DNA of 64,000 nucleotides from Parelaphostrongylus tenuis (GCA_019055375.1 JAHQIW010001276.1:1-64000), one strand, 5' to 3'; positions 30,511 through 42,834 are shown, counted from the first letter of the stretch. Made by a program: numbers and translations. The notes: a model not told the origin generated them from the sequence alone.

Positions 30511-32153
30511 AGCTGTGAATAAATTTTATTATAACACCTCGTGTTTTGCTTAAAGAAGAAAAACAGTAATTATATTGAAGCATGCCGAGGTTAATAGACA
30601 GTCGGTCTTGGGATGAAAGGATATATTGAAATTTGAGCGTGGTCTGAACAAAGCACTGGAATAGAGATAATTATGATAAAAGTATCAGACAATGAGCAAT
30701 GGAGTGCGCAACACTCTGTGTTAGGTGGTGTAGTTTCACTTGACACAGAGTATAGAACGTTCGTCTTCGATGACTCTCTATAAGGAGTGTAAGGCTCCCG
30801 AGAGAACTGACTATAAAAAGATCGAAAGACGACGGGTTCTACCCGGCTGACGAGTGTGTAAGGACGAAACACGTGTAACGAGCTGTACAAGAGCCCTTAC
30901 CAGACCACATGACAAGTTGGCTCAAATATTAATGGAAGGATATATTGAAATTAATAAGTAATCAATAGCTAATCAGAAATGTAAATTGATGCACGGATTT
31001 GCAAATTTGAGGACATATAATCCAACCTCTTGCTCGATATGACCAATGTCATACAGCTGAACTGTTACTTTCTTTCTGGACAGAATGTATATAGCAGCTG
31101 CACATTTTTATAGCTTTATACCGGTTACCAAACACTCGACAACACATTTCTCAGCAATCCACAAATTTTTACGCTTTGTTAGGATAACAGTTCAGTACTT
31201 GTTCCTATTGTTAACTTGCCGGTGGATGGAAGAAGAAAGGGTAGAAATTTACAGAACAGACTATCGAATTGAATGCTGGAGACCTATGAAAATTGGCGAT
31301 GCCGTCAGCGAACTACGTGAGTTCTTCGTCGGTCAGGCAATTGACATCGACTTCTTCAACGCAGAAGACGTCTGTGCATCAATCTTTTTATCAGTGATCA
31401 AAATGATACACTTACACAACTATTTAAGTCGATCCTTTGTGAGTACTCTCCACAAAACCCTGTTTGATAACAAAAATTATTGAAAACCTTCGTCGTTTTC
31501 CATTTGAATAAGACAATCAAAGTTATAATTTCAAAGACAAAGGTATAAATTCATATCTGCTCAACACTGTTACATTGACATCTAATTTTGGTATCATTGC
31601 GGAGTGGACATTTTCAACCTTGCGCTGTCTCATCGTGACCCTATGGATGTCATACCGGCCATTTCAGAAGTTTTCACATAGTCTCCCCTTCTCAATGTGA
31701 CTCTCGGCCTATGAATAGTCTTTTCCGGAGTATCAATATATTTTATCACTCTTCTATTATCCAATGTATGTTTAATGTTCTCGTACTAAGCGTCCCATGT
31801 TTTTAATGTTCTTGTTTAACTCTCAAAATAACACTCATCCTCCATTGATCAACGCCGAGAGCACCATTCTTTATCCTTTCACTAGTAGTTATGTATTAAC
31901 ACAAATACTTATAGAGGAACTGCGGAAACCACCATGTGGCTACGTGTTGTTCCTTTAACTGTGGTCCGTGGCATTCTTGATTAGGGGTTTGGAAGAAGGT
32001 CTTACCGTTACAATGCAACGATCTTATGTTAATCAGTGCAGATTCGACTATCAGATCGCTCACGTTGTTGGTCTAACGGGTCCGAAATTTATATTTATTC
32101 CAACTAATCTGGTATCAATTCTAAAACTTTGCTCAAGAGATTGTAAGAGCTAG

Positions 32154-32545
32154 GTTAACTCATGGCGCGATTCAAGCTGACTGTCGCTGGTATTTATCCG
32201 TTACTGGTTACCGTCATGGGTTCTTTTCCGTCACCAGTGATCTTTTTTTATAGATGCGTTTCTCCACTAGCAAGAGATTTTCCACTAGACTTCCAGTTAT
32301 TAATTGGAAGATTTAGTTTCGGAGATCTCAAAAGTGCATTTAGTGTTTGATAAGGTCTTAAAACGACGCTGTAGCAACGAGAATAAGCTGTGTTTGACAC
32401 ACGATGCGCGTTATCGAAAGTCTGTTCGTTATTTGTTGGAATTATTTTTTCTATTTCGGAGGGAATTCTAGGTTCGTGTTGGAAACGTAAAAGAAACTTT
32501 GCTCTATGGTTCTGTGGCTATGGGTTTTTGATACTTTTCTGTTAG
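32154..32545. other. Unit 2 flank after mks-1 fragment
   Basis: No gene. A short open frame at 32162-32350 is not maintained in units 1 and 3. Confidence 0.4.
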
Positions 32546-33413
32546 ACGGCGACAAATGAATATTCGACGTCATTCGCTGGTCATTATAGTAATAATAGTA
32601 ATCATTCGGAAAAGTCTCTGATTAGAGCTGTACACGGCCGGCTTCTCAAAACACCCCTTTATGACGCTGCAAAACCCAAAATAAAATTATGTTTTACACG
32701 GCCACGCGTTTTTCTTCTTGTCTAGCGTATATTTCGCTGGACAAAACTCCTTCCTTAAACTGCCACTACTCTTTCGATAACAAAGTCTCGAAGAACTGAA
32801 AATGTATTTGCTTTTGGAAAAGCTTTTTTGACGGCACTGTAGGAGAAAGAAAAGATTTGTGTTTTAAACCTCGCCGGACAGAGCCCTTTCTTTAGACCAT
32901 TAGTAATCATTCGAAAGCGTAAGGTTCAGTGATTCCATCGCTGCGTTTTTTTTTCTAAGAAGGACCGTTTCACTGCAATGTGGCAGGGAAAACAAGATCG
33001 AGTTTCACATCATAGGCGAACTTGTTTGCCGACTATTCTATGAGCTGGGGTCGGGAAGATCGATCGGTATCCTAAAGTGTTAGGCATGTGGGATGGAACG
33101 TGTTGATCAGTTGAGACTTTTTTCTCCGCTTTGAAGGAAACTCCAGATGAAACGATTGGCTCTGATACCACCGTATTTCCTCTACATGTTCCTATGCTTT
33201 TCGCTCTTCCAGCGAATTATGTGGTGATTAAGATGAAGGCGCGGAGCGGATGTGAAGCACATTTTAATTTGAATTTCACTGCACTGTCAAAGAGTGTTTT
33301 GAGAAACAAATCACGTGCGCTCTAGCCAAAGATTTAGTTTTTTAAATGACAAGTGACACTCCTATGACATATTCTTGTCCAAAAAATGAGGTTAGATATT
33401 CATTGGCCACAGT
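32546..33413 (+). mobile_element. Palindromic MITE, copy 3 in unit 2 (both ends)
   Basis: The best-preserved copy of this element. The left end GACAAATGAATATTCGACGTCATTCGCTGG and the right end CTTGTCCAAAAAATGAGGTTAGATATTCATTGG are imperfect inverted repeats. The open frame at 33131-33325 is internal and not conserved. Confidence 0.65.
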
Positions 33414-33429
33414 CTAACAGAAAAGAGCC

Positions 33430-33880
33430 TCCTTTCTTTTCCGTTTTATGTTAAAAAAACACGCTATCAGCTCAAGCCTAAGCAGTCGAAGCCTATGCAA
33501 GAAAAGCGTATGAACGTGTAGAGGAAATCTTGGTGTATCATAGTCATACGTTCTATCTATGGCTTTTTCTATAGCGGAGAAAGAACTCTAAGTTGGATAA
33601 CAAAAATCGCTCGCCACATGTAAATCGCTGCGCAATCGACTTTGCTGGCCCGAAAACGATGACTTTATGTGTGAAAAGTGACCATATTGTCGATGGTATT
33701 GAGACAATCGAGATTTGAGCAGTCGATTGACTACTGAAAGTTTAGTGAAAAGCTCCGTCCAGTAGGAATTGCGATGGAACGCATGGAGTATGCAACTTAA
33801 TCTTATTCTCCCTAATTCAGCGCACTAAAAAGGTCACCCAATAAATGAAGTACACCAATGATATTCCCGAGGAATTGAAT
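33430..33880 (-). mobile_element. MITE fragment unique to unit 2
   Basis: Contains the family block GAAAAGCGTATGAACGTGTAGAGGAAATC and GCGGAGAAAGAACTCTAAGTTGG. It is absent from unit 1, which keeps only TGTGGCGAGCGATT in inverted order at about 20436. Either unit 1 suffered a deletion with local inversion, or unit 2 gained a fragment. Confidence 0.5.
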
Positions 33881-34119
33881 GACTACTCAAACTCTAGAAA
33901 AAAGCGAAAAGCGAATTGACGCCAAAGGGTTGAAAAAGATTGCGGACAACAGAAAAGTATCCATTCATGTATGGATTCTAAACACTTTTGATCACTATAT
34001 CAAAAGATTTATTATAAAGTGTATTGTACTCATAAATATACCACCAATCTTTACTCACAGTTCATTCGGGATGCTGTTTTCCAATGGTTACTTCGTTGAA
34101 CTCTGCTGTTATTACTGTT

Positions 34120-34121
<2 letters not shown>

Positions 34122-34162
<41 letters not shown>

Positions 34163-34170
34163 CATCTTTC
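34122..34170. repeat. (CT)n microsatellite (unit 2)
   Basis: Unit 2 counterpart of 20694-20749, about 15 bases shorter. Confidence 0.9.
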
Positions 34171-36059
34171 TTTCTATTAGTTTCTTTTTCAGGATGGTGT
34201 GATATCACGAGTGGGACTAACAACCAAGTTATCAAGTACTCTCCGTGTTTCGATCACAAACATCATACAAAAACGAGACTACATTACACGTAAAGCGCTC
34301 AATCATATCAAAAACGGGACGCTCTTTGAGAAAATGGGGTAATTTTTTTTATTCTACATGATCTGTTACCACACTTTACTGTGCAGAGACCAACACTTAT
34401 TGCATTCGATCCGTTACCTAGCATTCATTCTCCACAACGATTTTCCAACAATTCACGCGTTGCATTGACTGCTACCTGGGGACTTCGTTTTCTTTGTGAA
34501 CATCGTAATATTCTGATCGGGACGATTTTCCTTGCAATCTTAAAGATGTACAAACTAAGGCATTTCCTTCGGCGTTCGTTGGTTATTTTCAAGAGAGTGT
34601 TGGAGTAAGAAACCAAATTAGCCTTGCTCATCACTGTGTTTTCTGATACACTGCGACACTAACCACTGCGCTACCCCGCTCCTATAAGAGAATAATGCCA
34701 AGATTTCTTAAGATTTATGAGCACTTGATCAATGAATTATTGTTCGATCGCCTTCTGTTATCTGAGCAGCAGTACTCACCAGTCTCTCAAAAATGTGATA
34801 AAGGTGCCATAAGAGCAGATCTAAACATAAGCAAACACTAGAACATATTAGGTGAATGAAGATCCGCCACGTTATGTAGTGGTTTCTACTACATATAACC
34901 TTTGACTGTAAACTAGAACGCCAACCAAGTTTTTTTTCGAAGCTTTAACAGTACTCAAGAGATGAATTGCTGAATGTGTCGAGTAATTTATGTTAATGCC
35001 TTGAAAATAGAACTATAGAATGCGGAGATGTTCTCAAGTTTTTGATTTTCTAAATTATTCAGCATTGCATTACTTGTTTTCCCAACAGTGCAAACTTCCC
35101 AATTTCGCTTCTTACTTGATAAATTTTGATGGCAAGCCTTCATATGTTTTCCAGGCCTAGGATTTTTACTACCTGCTTCGCTATTTAACAATCTTTATCG
35201 ATGGATAGGGTTCGACTCGTCCTTGTGTTAGGCTTCATCTTGAGAACTCTAATACCAAATTCCTGTATCACTGGGACGCCGAACATCTATTGGTTATGGT
35301 GTTTCTTGAATTACAGATGTGTGTTAGAACTCTCCCAACTCCTCATCACGCATATTAACGGGTCCGTATGTACCTGAAAGTAACTGATGAACTAATATTT
35401 ACGACTCGGATTCTTCTAGAACAGCATTAGTTCCTTCGCCATCCCAGAAAATTATGCCGTACTCAGACACCCAACTCGCAAAACAACGTAACACGTTGAG
35501 AACTTTCACCGCAACTAGTACTATTCCCGTCAAACTGTGGAATCTCTTTTTTGCACTTCTGGTAATCCGACACATCTTATTTAGCCTAATAACTTCTCTA
35601 GCAGACTTATATCGACTTTTGATGACCAACTAAGGTATTTCAGCATAAGATCCGACCTCAACTGGCGTATTATGAAGGTGCTCATGGAATTCGAAGAAGC
35701 GAAACGTCAATTGCTTTACGTTCGAGCGGCTCACTAAGAAAAATATGTAGTAATACAAGAAAGTCAAAGGATATTAGGTATGCGAAACATAGCATAAAAC
35801 CAATGTTTAGTGATCTAGTTTCCATACTCCCCGAAATAGTAATCATAAGGAATTTCTTCATTGAGTGCCTCCCACCATTACTACTTTTCTCTCTTCAATT
35901 CTTGGTTCTGATAAAAGTACATCTTATGCGCACAATTTACGAAGAAGATCGTTGCGTGCATTGATCTCCACGTTTGCTCCTGATGTATACCATATTTATC
36001 CGAACTCTCTATGTTACCGCTATCATAAAAGTATTAACTTGTATCGCAGGAGTGATTGC
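34171..36059. other. Non-genic part of unit 2
   Basis: Counterpart of 20750-22655. The minus-strand open frame at 35399-35629 is closed by indels in unit 1 and has no clear homology. Confidence 0.4.
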
Positions 36060-36149
36060 AGAGCGATCGCTTCGCTGGCGTAGAAGTAACACGTGCTCTT
36101 TGCATAAGTGTAACGTGGGATTAACTCCCGCTTGATATTGTCAGTTATT

Positions 36150-36730
36150 TCAGAGGAAAGACATTTTTAAACTCTCTAAAATTTAAGATAAAGTTATGTT
36201 TCACACGCGCATATTTCTCGCTAGATAGAACTCTTTCTTTAGACTATTATTAATCATTCGATAGTGTAGGATTTACCGATTCCAATGCTAAGCTTATATT
36301 GTGAAAAGACCGTTTCTCTGCGACGCAACAAGGAAAATAAGATTGATTCACATGTGCGAGCAAGCTCTCCTCGGCCAACACGCGGGCTGTGAGGTAGGGG
36401 CCGCAAGGGGGCCAATGCGGACATCTACCGATGGTGCATAAGTGAAGCGTATTGGTTAGGAATTGTTCCTCTCTTTTATAAGAAACTCTAGATCAAACAT
36501 CTGATTCTGATACAATAAGATTTTTTCTGCACGTTCATGTGCTTTTCGTGCTTCCAGCTAAGTAATAGTTGAAGTGCGCGGCCGATGTGAAACATAATTT
36601 TATGTTGAATAATACAACGTTCTAGAAAAGTATTTTAGAAAATTGGAGACGTACAACCTAGCGTGAGATTTAAGCTTTCGAATGATTGCTAACACTATTT
36701 ACGAAAATTTCTTGCCTAACATAGGGGATT
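36150..36730 (+). mobile_element. Palindromic MITE, copy 4 in unit 2
   Basis: Counterpart of 22800-23405 with the same internal blocks. Divergence is scattered along the element, so both descend from one insertion before the 10-kb duplication. Confidence 0.55.
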
Positions 36731-38023
36731 GGCTTGGAAACCTGCACTACCGTGGAAAAGAACCCAATTCTGCATACCACTGAGCATGCCCGAATACGCA
36801 CTTCACCACATATCCAGTGTCTTAACAATCAAAAACCTTCAACTCAAGTATGCTAGATTGTGCTCAAATTCCATTGTCTGTATACAGTAGGTGGATATTG
36901 TGAAAAGGAAAGTGACTTCATCACTGAGCCGAATTAATACCAACCGATATGAGCTGAATTGAAAAGGGTGAAATTAGGAGAAGAGTGTGTTAAGGAGATG
37001 AGAGAAAACCCTCTGAACATCTCCAATAGGCTGCTGACGACGAGAACAACCGAAGACAGGACGTGAATTGAGTCTAACTACTACTGGTCACGCATGGGAC
37101 AATCGTTCGCCTCACAGTGCTCATAATCAATTACTAAAATTATGCATTGATTGAGCTGATAACACCTTTGTTCCAATATTGTCTTTTCTTCTCTTTCCCT
37201 TTCTTCTCCAATAATGCATTGTTTTCGGTTCTTGCCTTTGTGCTGATGTACACGCACCTAGCTATGTATGATTAATAAAAAATTATTCAGCCTGTTTTAC
37301 ATAATGTTTAACAGATGCGAATCCAGCACAGAACAGAAAGAGATTAATCTTCAAAATCTTTCTTTACGTTGAAGCAAGTATGAAGCCACTTTCATCGACA
37401 TTGAGCTTCCTACTCAACACCTGGGGAACAGCAACGTAGCCTCGCTAACCTTCACTAAAGAAGAATCACCCGAAATCTACTTCCGTCTTGAGGCAAGTCC
37501 AGATCATTTTTAACGACATCTTACACCCTAATCACCACCTTAGAATTGCCATAGAGTTCGCAGTTAACTTTGGGTAATCGTGGCAATCCAAGAAGACGAT
37601 ATATGGCTTCAAATTCTAAAACTACACTAACAATCCGAGCGTGATCAAAAGAAAACGCTTGAAACAAACGCTACATAGACACTTTTTACTTTTTTCTACG
37701 ACAAATCATTTAGAAATACCGCTGAAACCGCTCTGAAGGAACTATAGAATATGCAAAGTGAACCTTCAGTCGTTACAGTGAACCGATCAATCAAGAGAGT
37801 CGACAGACAACCAAATCACAATTTCACAATTTCAGAATATTGCTACATATAAATAGACGATAGTCGACATTATTGCGATATCTCTACGATCCTCTCCAGT
37901 TTTCAACAAGAAATTTCTTCCATGACTTTATCTGAATGTCATAGCCACTGTCCGTCACGTCATAATCAACGACCTGAAAAAAAGAAATGTTACTTTGATT
38001 TTGAGAATGTTTTTAGCCGTATT

Positions 38024-38260
38024 TTTGAGGTTGATTACATTCACCCGAAGCACCAGTTTGCCAGACACGCGCGTTTGAGCGTTGTTCCCATCATTAGCGA
38101 CATTTTCTCAGCCACTCGCCCCCTATCATAGAGTGAAAGTATCACTGAGCAGTTGTTCTACAGGGCAAGTGAGCGAGAAAATGGCCCTGATGATGGCGAA
38201 AACGCCGAAATATGCGTGTCTGCCAAACTGGTGCTCCGGGTGGCTGTAATCAAACCTAAA
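38024..38260. repeat. Long palindrome with hammerhead-like motif (unit 2)
   Basis: Unit 2 counterpart of 24700-24938. The right-arm motif CTGATGATGGCGAAAACGCC...GTGTC (38187-38220) is retained with one change in the last stem (TATGCG for TACGCG). Both arms have diverged from unit 1, but the core bases have not. Confidence 0.6.
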
Positions 38261-38422
38261 AAAAGGCTAAAAAACGTTCTCAGAAACTCCACACAAATGT
38301 TTTAACAAGGTTTATAATAAACAGTGATTAGAGAAGGTTTATTTTGTCACTGAGAGTAAACGATGTAACCTCCTGCACATTTCATCAACGAAGATTGTAC
38401 CTTCAGAAACAGAAACAGTTCT

Positions 38423-38777
38423 CTTGAGCCAGACACAGTCTCACTTTAGCACAGACTCCATGTGGCAGGTCTTCAATGATTAATTGAATGTCCTAAAACA
38501 TCTAAGCGGTAAGTGTTCTTGAAATGAAGTTTTCCTATGCGACCCATAAATTTATCTCTTACGTTTTCTGCTAGGGTTATGAAGGCCTTCGATTTAATAA
38601 GTTGCGAATCAATTTGACCTTTCCAGTCTCTGAAGATGGCGAACCTTACCAAAACGTAAGCCACTACGAATGTTGTAATATTGATGCTGCATTATTAATT
38701 GTATTGTTATATGCTTCGCTGATATTCAATAAATAATATCAATAACACCTCGGAGCGACAAAACAGAAAAAGATACT
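38423..38777 (+). mobile_element. Penelope-type terminal fragment (solo pLTR), unit 2 only
   Basis: An extra 355 bp flanked by CAGTTCT on both sides (38416-38422 and 38778-38784). Unit 1 has one CAGTTCT at the empty site near 25095. The segment AATTTGACCTTTCCAGTCTCTGAAGATGGCGAAC and the AATAACACCTCG end match the right arm of the element at 28161-30957 (30466-30540), with a decayed hammerhead-like motif. A related but older terminal fragment is the best reading. Confidence 0.75.
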
Positions 38778-38807
38778 CAGTTCTGGTTCTTTCCAATTGT
38801 CCACACC

Positions 38808-39620
38808 CGACCTCATTCGCTGCACAAGAATTTTCTACAGGAGCGTTACAAATCATTCTAAACCCCAATTCTCCGGCTACACCGCTACGTGGCCGTTTGT
38901 CGAAAAGGCGTTTTTACAATGTTGTTAAATTCAAATCAAAATTATGCTTTACACCAGCTGCGCCTTCATTTCTATGACGCGTACAATCCGCTGAAAGGAC
39001 CAAAAGCATATGAGCGTTTAGAGTAAATCTCGTAGTATCCAAGTCAATCTTATCTAGAGCTTCTTTCAAAGCAGAGAAAAATCTACCGATTGAATAACAA
39101 CTCGCACCCTGTATCTCTAACACGTCAGGCCACAGATCGACCGCTCCGCTCTAGTCCCTAGGCTAAGCGATGAACAAGTTCGCCGAATATGTGAAACTCC
39201 ATTTTATTTTCCCTGTTACGCTGCAGTAAAAGGGTCTTTCCACGAAATGAGCTCAGCGATGAAATAATTTATACTTACGCTATCAAATGATTACTAATAG
39301 TCTAAAGAAACAGCTCTTTCCGCAGCGTTGTCAAAAGAGCTTTACCACAAAGCAAACATATTTTTGGCTCTTTGGGACTTGTGCTATCGAAAAAAATACT
39401 AGCAGTCTAGGAAAGGAGTTTTGACCAGAGAAATAAAAGCGAGATAAAAAGAGAAACGCTCGGTGCATATGCAACATAATTTTATCTTGGATGCTATAAA
39501 GCTATAAAAAATTCTTTTTGAAGAAGCAGCCACGTATTGCGCTAGTTAGAGATTTAAGCTTTTTAATGATTACATACACACCAATTTAAAGTTCTTGTCC
39601 AGCGAATGATTTCGATTATC
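38808..39620 (-). mobile_element. Palindromic MITE, copy 5 in unit 2
   Basis: Counterpart of 25123-25970 with a cleaner left end, CGACCTCATTCGCTGCACAAGAA, and right end GTTCTTGTCCAGCGAATGATTTCG. This pair best defines the family's terminal inverted repeat. Confidence 0.65.
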
Positions 39621-39825
39621 AGTTTGTCCCCGGATAACCGAAAAGAACCCAAATCAAGTCACATGAAACTCACCATAAAACTCCCACTGACTGAAAAATA
39701 CTGGGCAATAGAGTTACCAAAAGATCCTTATTCAATCCGGAGAGGTTCAAGGCTTACAACAAAACTACTTTCACGGTTTGGTTTATATGACAAGGTAAAA
39801 AGAGATGTAAGGACAAAGCCCACGG

Positions 39826-40110
39826 TGGTGATCAACACCTGAGTAATGCGCCATAGTTTCATCATCATTTGGCATCGTTTCGTTTCAAGTGGGTGAATGC
39901 ATATCTGACCTTTGCAAATGATTCACGCTCGCTTAAAGATGTATCAAGTCAGTGCAGCCATTCTCCCAGACAAGTCTGGTACTTTCCCACCAACTCAGGA
40001 GAGTGAAAGGCTTAATGAGCCTTGAGGGCAGCATCGAACCATGAACCATCGATTGGTCGGTCACGTATATGTCGTGGAAAGCCTTTCAACCGCTGCACAA
40101 CACGTTCACA
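39826..40110 (-). mobile_element. tRNA-derived SINE, family 2 (unit 2)
   Basis: Unit 2 counterpart of 26185-26465 with the same head, body and GATCAACACC-type tail. Confidence 0.65.
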
Positions 40111-40132
40111 TGACAAAGTGGCAAGTAAAAAA

Positions 40133-40708
40133 TAGACTGGAATGATCTCACACACTTGTAGCTGAAATTCGCCAGAAGAACTCCAATATGCATGGGATAA
40201 CTTCCATGTATTTCATGGAAATAATACAATTCGTTATGTGGGATTTTCCCCACTAACGGCCTAGATATTACTTGTCTTTGTTTTCATTTTGATACAGTCT
40301 CCGCCATGTCTAACGAAATGATCGAAGTTCGTGTTTCATTGCGTTATTATCAAACAAGATGGTCTTTCACATCACGCTGCACTCAATGAAGTGAACAATA
40401 CTGAAGGAAAGGCACAACAAGCAAATCCAAAAATCCAATTTTGGCCTTTTCCGATCAATGGAACACTTCTTGAAGGGTCGCCCATCTGAATTGTTTGATG
40501 AAGTTGAAGAAGCATGTCAAGAGTTCTTTGATTTTAAGTCGAAGAAATGGTACTTCGACCAAATCCGAAACGTGGCAGACCGATGGCAGGAAGTCGTGGG
40601 AAACGATAGCCTTTATTTTCAAAACTAGTTATTATCGTTTCGTTTGCAATTCATGCATAAATTTTCGATTTTTTGCAAGTGCCCCAAAAATTCAATTTCC
40701 AACCCAAT
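40133..40708 (+). pseudogene. Internally deleted mariner-like element (unit 2)
   Basis: Counterpart of 26488-27060. The C-terminal 56-codon frame (40458-40628) is still open with only conservative changes (ERWQK to DRWQE). The right end is at 40679-40707. A longer open frame at 40495-40710 is a shadow in another frame. Confidence 0.8.
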
Positions 40709-41243
40709 GAAAGAACGCTTATATGCAAAAAAATTCCTTTTATTTCAGCGAAAAACGACTTCGCTATGAAAGAAAGCATTTTTCCAACTATTGTTGTCAT
40801 CAGATAGCTCAAGCAATGTCGATTTCCACACTAAGCTCGGTTTCTGGTTTGACCTTCATATTACGTTCTAATATTCAGTATAAGGAAAAAGATTACAATC
40901 GCAGCCCAATTTTCAACTCCAAAGCAAATTTTGATACTACATAATGAGATTTTAGATTAGGTCATGGCAGATTATTAGTGGAGAGACACTTGAAAATGTA
41001 TCTTTAGTGAGAAAACCAGCAGTTTTCTTGAAAAATTCCACTACTCATCGGAAACTGAATGGAATTCAGTCGCAATGTGTGAAATGTGTTCGTGTTTCCT
41101 TTCCTTTCTCACTCAGCAGAGCTTTTTCATAAGGTTACTAGTATTCATTTAATAGCTCGTTAACTGGAAATTTCAGCATTGAAATAGATTTGTGAGAATA
41201 CATTCACGATATACTCTGCTAACATAAAAAGGTTTTTGCTCTT

Positions 41244-41548
41244 GAGCGCTTGCGGCGCAGTGATTAGAGGTGTTTTGCCTGACACACAAGGTAGATGATT
41301 TGGCATCGTCCCCGTGGCTCACCAAGCCTTCCATCCCTCTGTGGTCAATAATTTAGTATCAAGCTTGCCTGAGAGGATAGCACCACTGACTCGATACATC
41401 GGTAGATCAACGCTAGTCATTGTAAAGCCAGATATGTATGCAATCAACTCATTCAACCCTTTGGGGACCACCGTTGGGACACTCAGACGAAACTGGAAAT
41501 TGGACGACGAACGCTGGTGCCAATCTTAGGGATTGTTTAACGCCAAAA
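41244..41548 (+). mobile_element. tRNA-derived SINE, family 2, at end of unit 2
   Basis: Counterpart of 27598-27872. It keeps about 30 more bases in the middle (AACCCTTTGGGGACCACC region) that unit 1 lost. Homology between the units ends immediately after it. Confidence 0.7.
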
Positions 41549-41551
41549 GTT

Positions 41552-42580
41552 TTATCCTCTACTATTTTCTAATGAAAGGAAGTTTATGTATCGTACGAAA
41601 TCTCACTTCTCATTACGAATTGTCTGGAATGCAGCCGCATACTGTGGGATGATGTGAGTAAAGCACGTAAAATGAAAGATTGCAGCGATCAACAGCTTTC
41701 ATATCAGAATGTAAGTGGCTTTATGGAAAGTTGTTATTCATAATGCAATAGAACAAAGACCCCTCGACCTTCAAAAAAGTCTCAGCTAATAAACTTTGCC
41801 AATGATCGAAAAATTCTTGAGAGTAGTCAAGGAAGAGATATGCATTGCAATCAGCTTTTGGTATTCTCCAACCAAAAATAGCCTTACTGAAGTTTTTCTA
41901 TTCTAATTCCGTCCTTTTACTGATGATAAAATCCCTTGAAGTGACGAAAGAAGTTTAGATCACCACGAAACTACTGGACTGACGAGATTATGCGCTCCAG
42001 TTGCAAGGTCGAGCGCAAGCAATGGATCAGCGTTGATGAACAGGCTGCACCGCAACGTCACTTGAGAAGAGGCTCTGCATGTCTGTGCATGCGTGTCTAG
42101 TTTCAGTTCTCAGTAGCTGAGTGAGATTCGACGTCGCACGGTGAACCCGAAATGACTATCATAGTCCTCAAAGGGTCCAACATATTAGTCATTTTGCGCA
42201 CCACTTAAAGCGTTAGTGTTCTCTCTTCTGAAACGCAGATTGTATAAGCAATGCTGATTTGAATTTTGCTGTTATCTTCTCAAAAATTCAAAATGCATCA
42301 AATAAACTGTATATTTGTGATGAACTACAATAAGACGGTCATGTTACAAAGAGACTTAACAGCGAATAAATGGAAAGGACGATTGACTGGATTTTAAGAA
42401 GGTGCAAGCATCCGTTATGGAAGTAATTTACACTATAGTGAACCAATCTGTAGCTTACCAGAATGAGCGACTCCAGTGGCTTCTAAGAAAATCTGACTCA
42501 GGATTGGATCTTGTTCTGCACATATCACCTACTTGACTGTCGGGAGCAAAGCGAATGAGTAGTTTGCAAACACTTTGTTA
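41552..42580. other. Non-genic segment between unit 2 and the right 44-kb copy
   Basis: No gene recognised. At about 42003-42110 the plus strand reads ERKQWISVDEQAAPQ, faintly like the mid-part of a mariner transposase, but too short to call. Confidence 0.4.
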
Positions 42581-42834
42581 TTTTATTGATACGTCTTCAC
42601 GTTTTTTCACTGTGCGAATCCCACTGCTTCTAGCATCCAATTCGTTTTTTCTTTTACTTGGACGTCGTGGAATACTGGATGAGCAGGTCTCATTGCAATC
42701 TCGAGGATAGCGTAGCTGTGGCGTTCCACAGGGCTTTTGTTGTTGACTGCCGGAAGGCGTGATAGGGAGGGAGGAGGTTTCTTAAGCTCGCGCGCGCCGC
42801 GACGAGCATCGCACCCACGCGGCCACGGTGCCCC
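42581..42834 (-). mobile_element. tRNA-derived SINE, family 1
   Basis: Minus strand: starts GGGGCACCGTGGCCGCGTGG, continues GATGCTCGTCGCGGCGCGCG, CGGCAGTCAACAACAAAAGC, CGCCACAGC, and GATTCGCACAGTGAAAAA, and ends GAAGACGTATCAATAAAATA. It matches 9379-9637 along its length at lower identity. The open frame at 42607-42843 is internal to it. Confidence 0.8.

Larger units (their letters stand above)
28161..30957. mobile_element. Penelope-like element, head-to-head inverted insertion
   Basis: Two partial copies of one element face each other. The left arm (28161 to about 29256, minus sense) and right arm (about 29257-30957, plus sense) are near-identical inverted repeats over roughly 1 kb. Both end in AATATATCCTTCCATTA-like sequence. 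GTAATCA flanks both sides (28154-28160 and 30958-30964) and occurs once at the empty site in unit 1, so it is a 7-bp target duplication. The right arm is longer, reaching into the reverse transcriptase, and has an extra ~190 bases near 30600-30780. Penelope-like elements are known for inverted or tandem partial copies of this kind. Confidence 0.85.
27981..32153 (+). pseudogene. mks-1: mks-1 3' fragment (B9 exons), pseudogene
   Basis: Counterparts of the last three mks-1 exons lie at 27981-28138, 31255-31438 and 31985-32153. The first keeps its length but has in-frame stops (GTCTAAGCG, and CAATAAGTAGCC in place of CAATATGTAGCC), so the B9 half-domain cannot be made. The second keeps ECWRPMKIGDAVSELREFFV, with an added base near the donor. 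The third is nearly identical to the functional copy. No upstream mks-1 exons exist in unit 2, and a 2.8-kb Penelope-like element sits in the first intron. Confidence 0.8.
27876..41551 (+). repeat. Tandem duplication unit 2 (13.7 kb with insertions)
   Basis: A direct, diverged copy of unit 1. It is longer because it contains a Penelope-like element (28161-30957), an extra MITE fragment (33430-33880) and a Penelope-type terminal fragment (38423-38777). Homology ends at about 41551, just after the SINE tail that also ends unit 1, where GTGCCAATCTTAGGGATTG is followed by unrelated sequence. Confidence 0.9.

Noticed and set aside
42003..42110. Mariner-like phrase ERKQWISVDEQAAPQ
   Set aside because: Too short, with no flanking transposase homology or ends.
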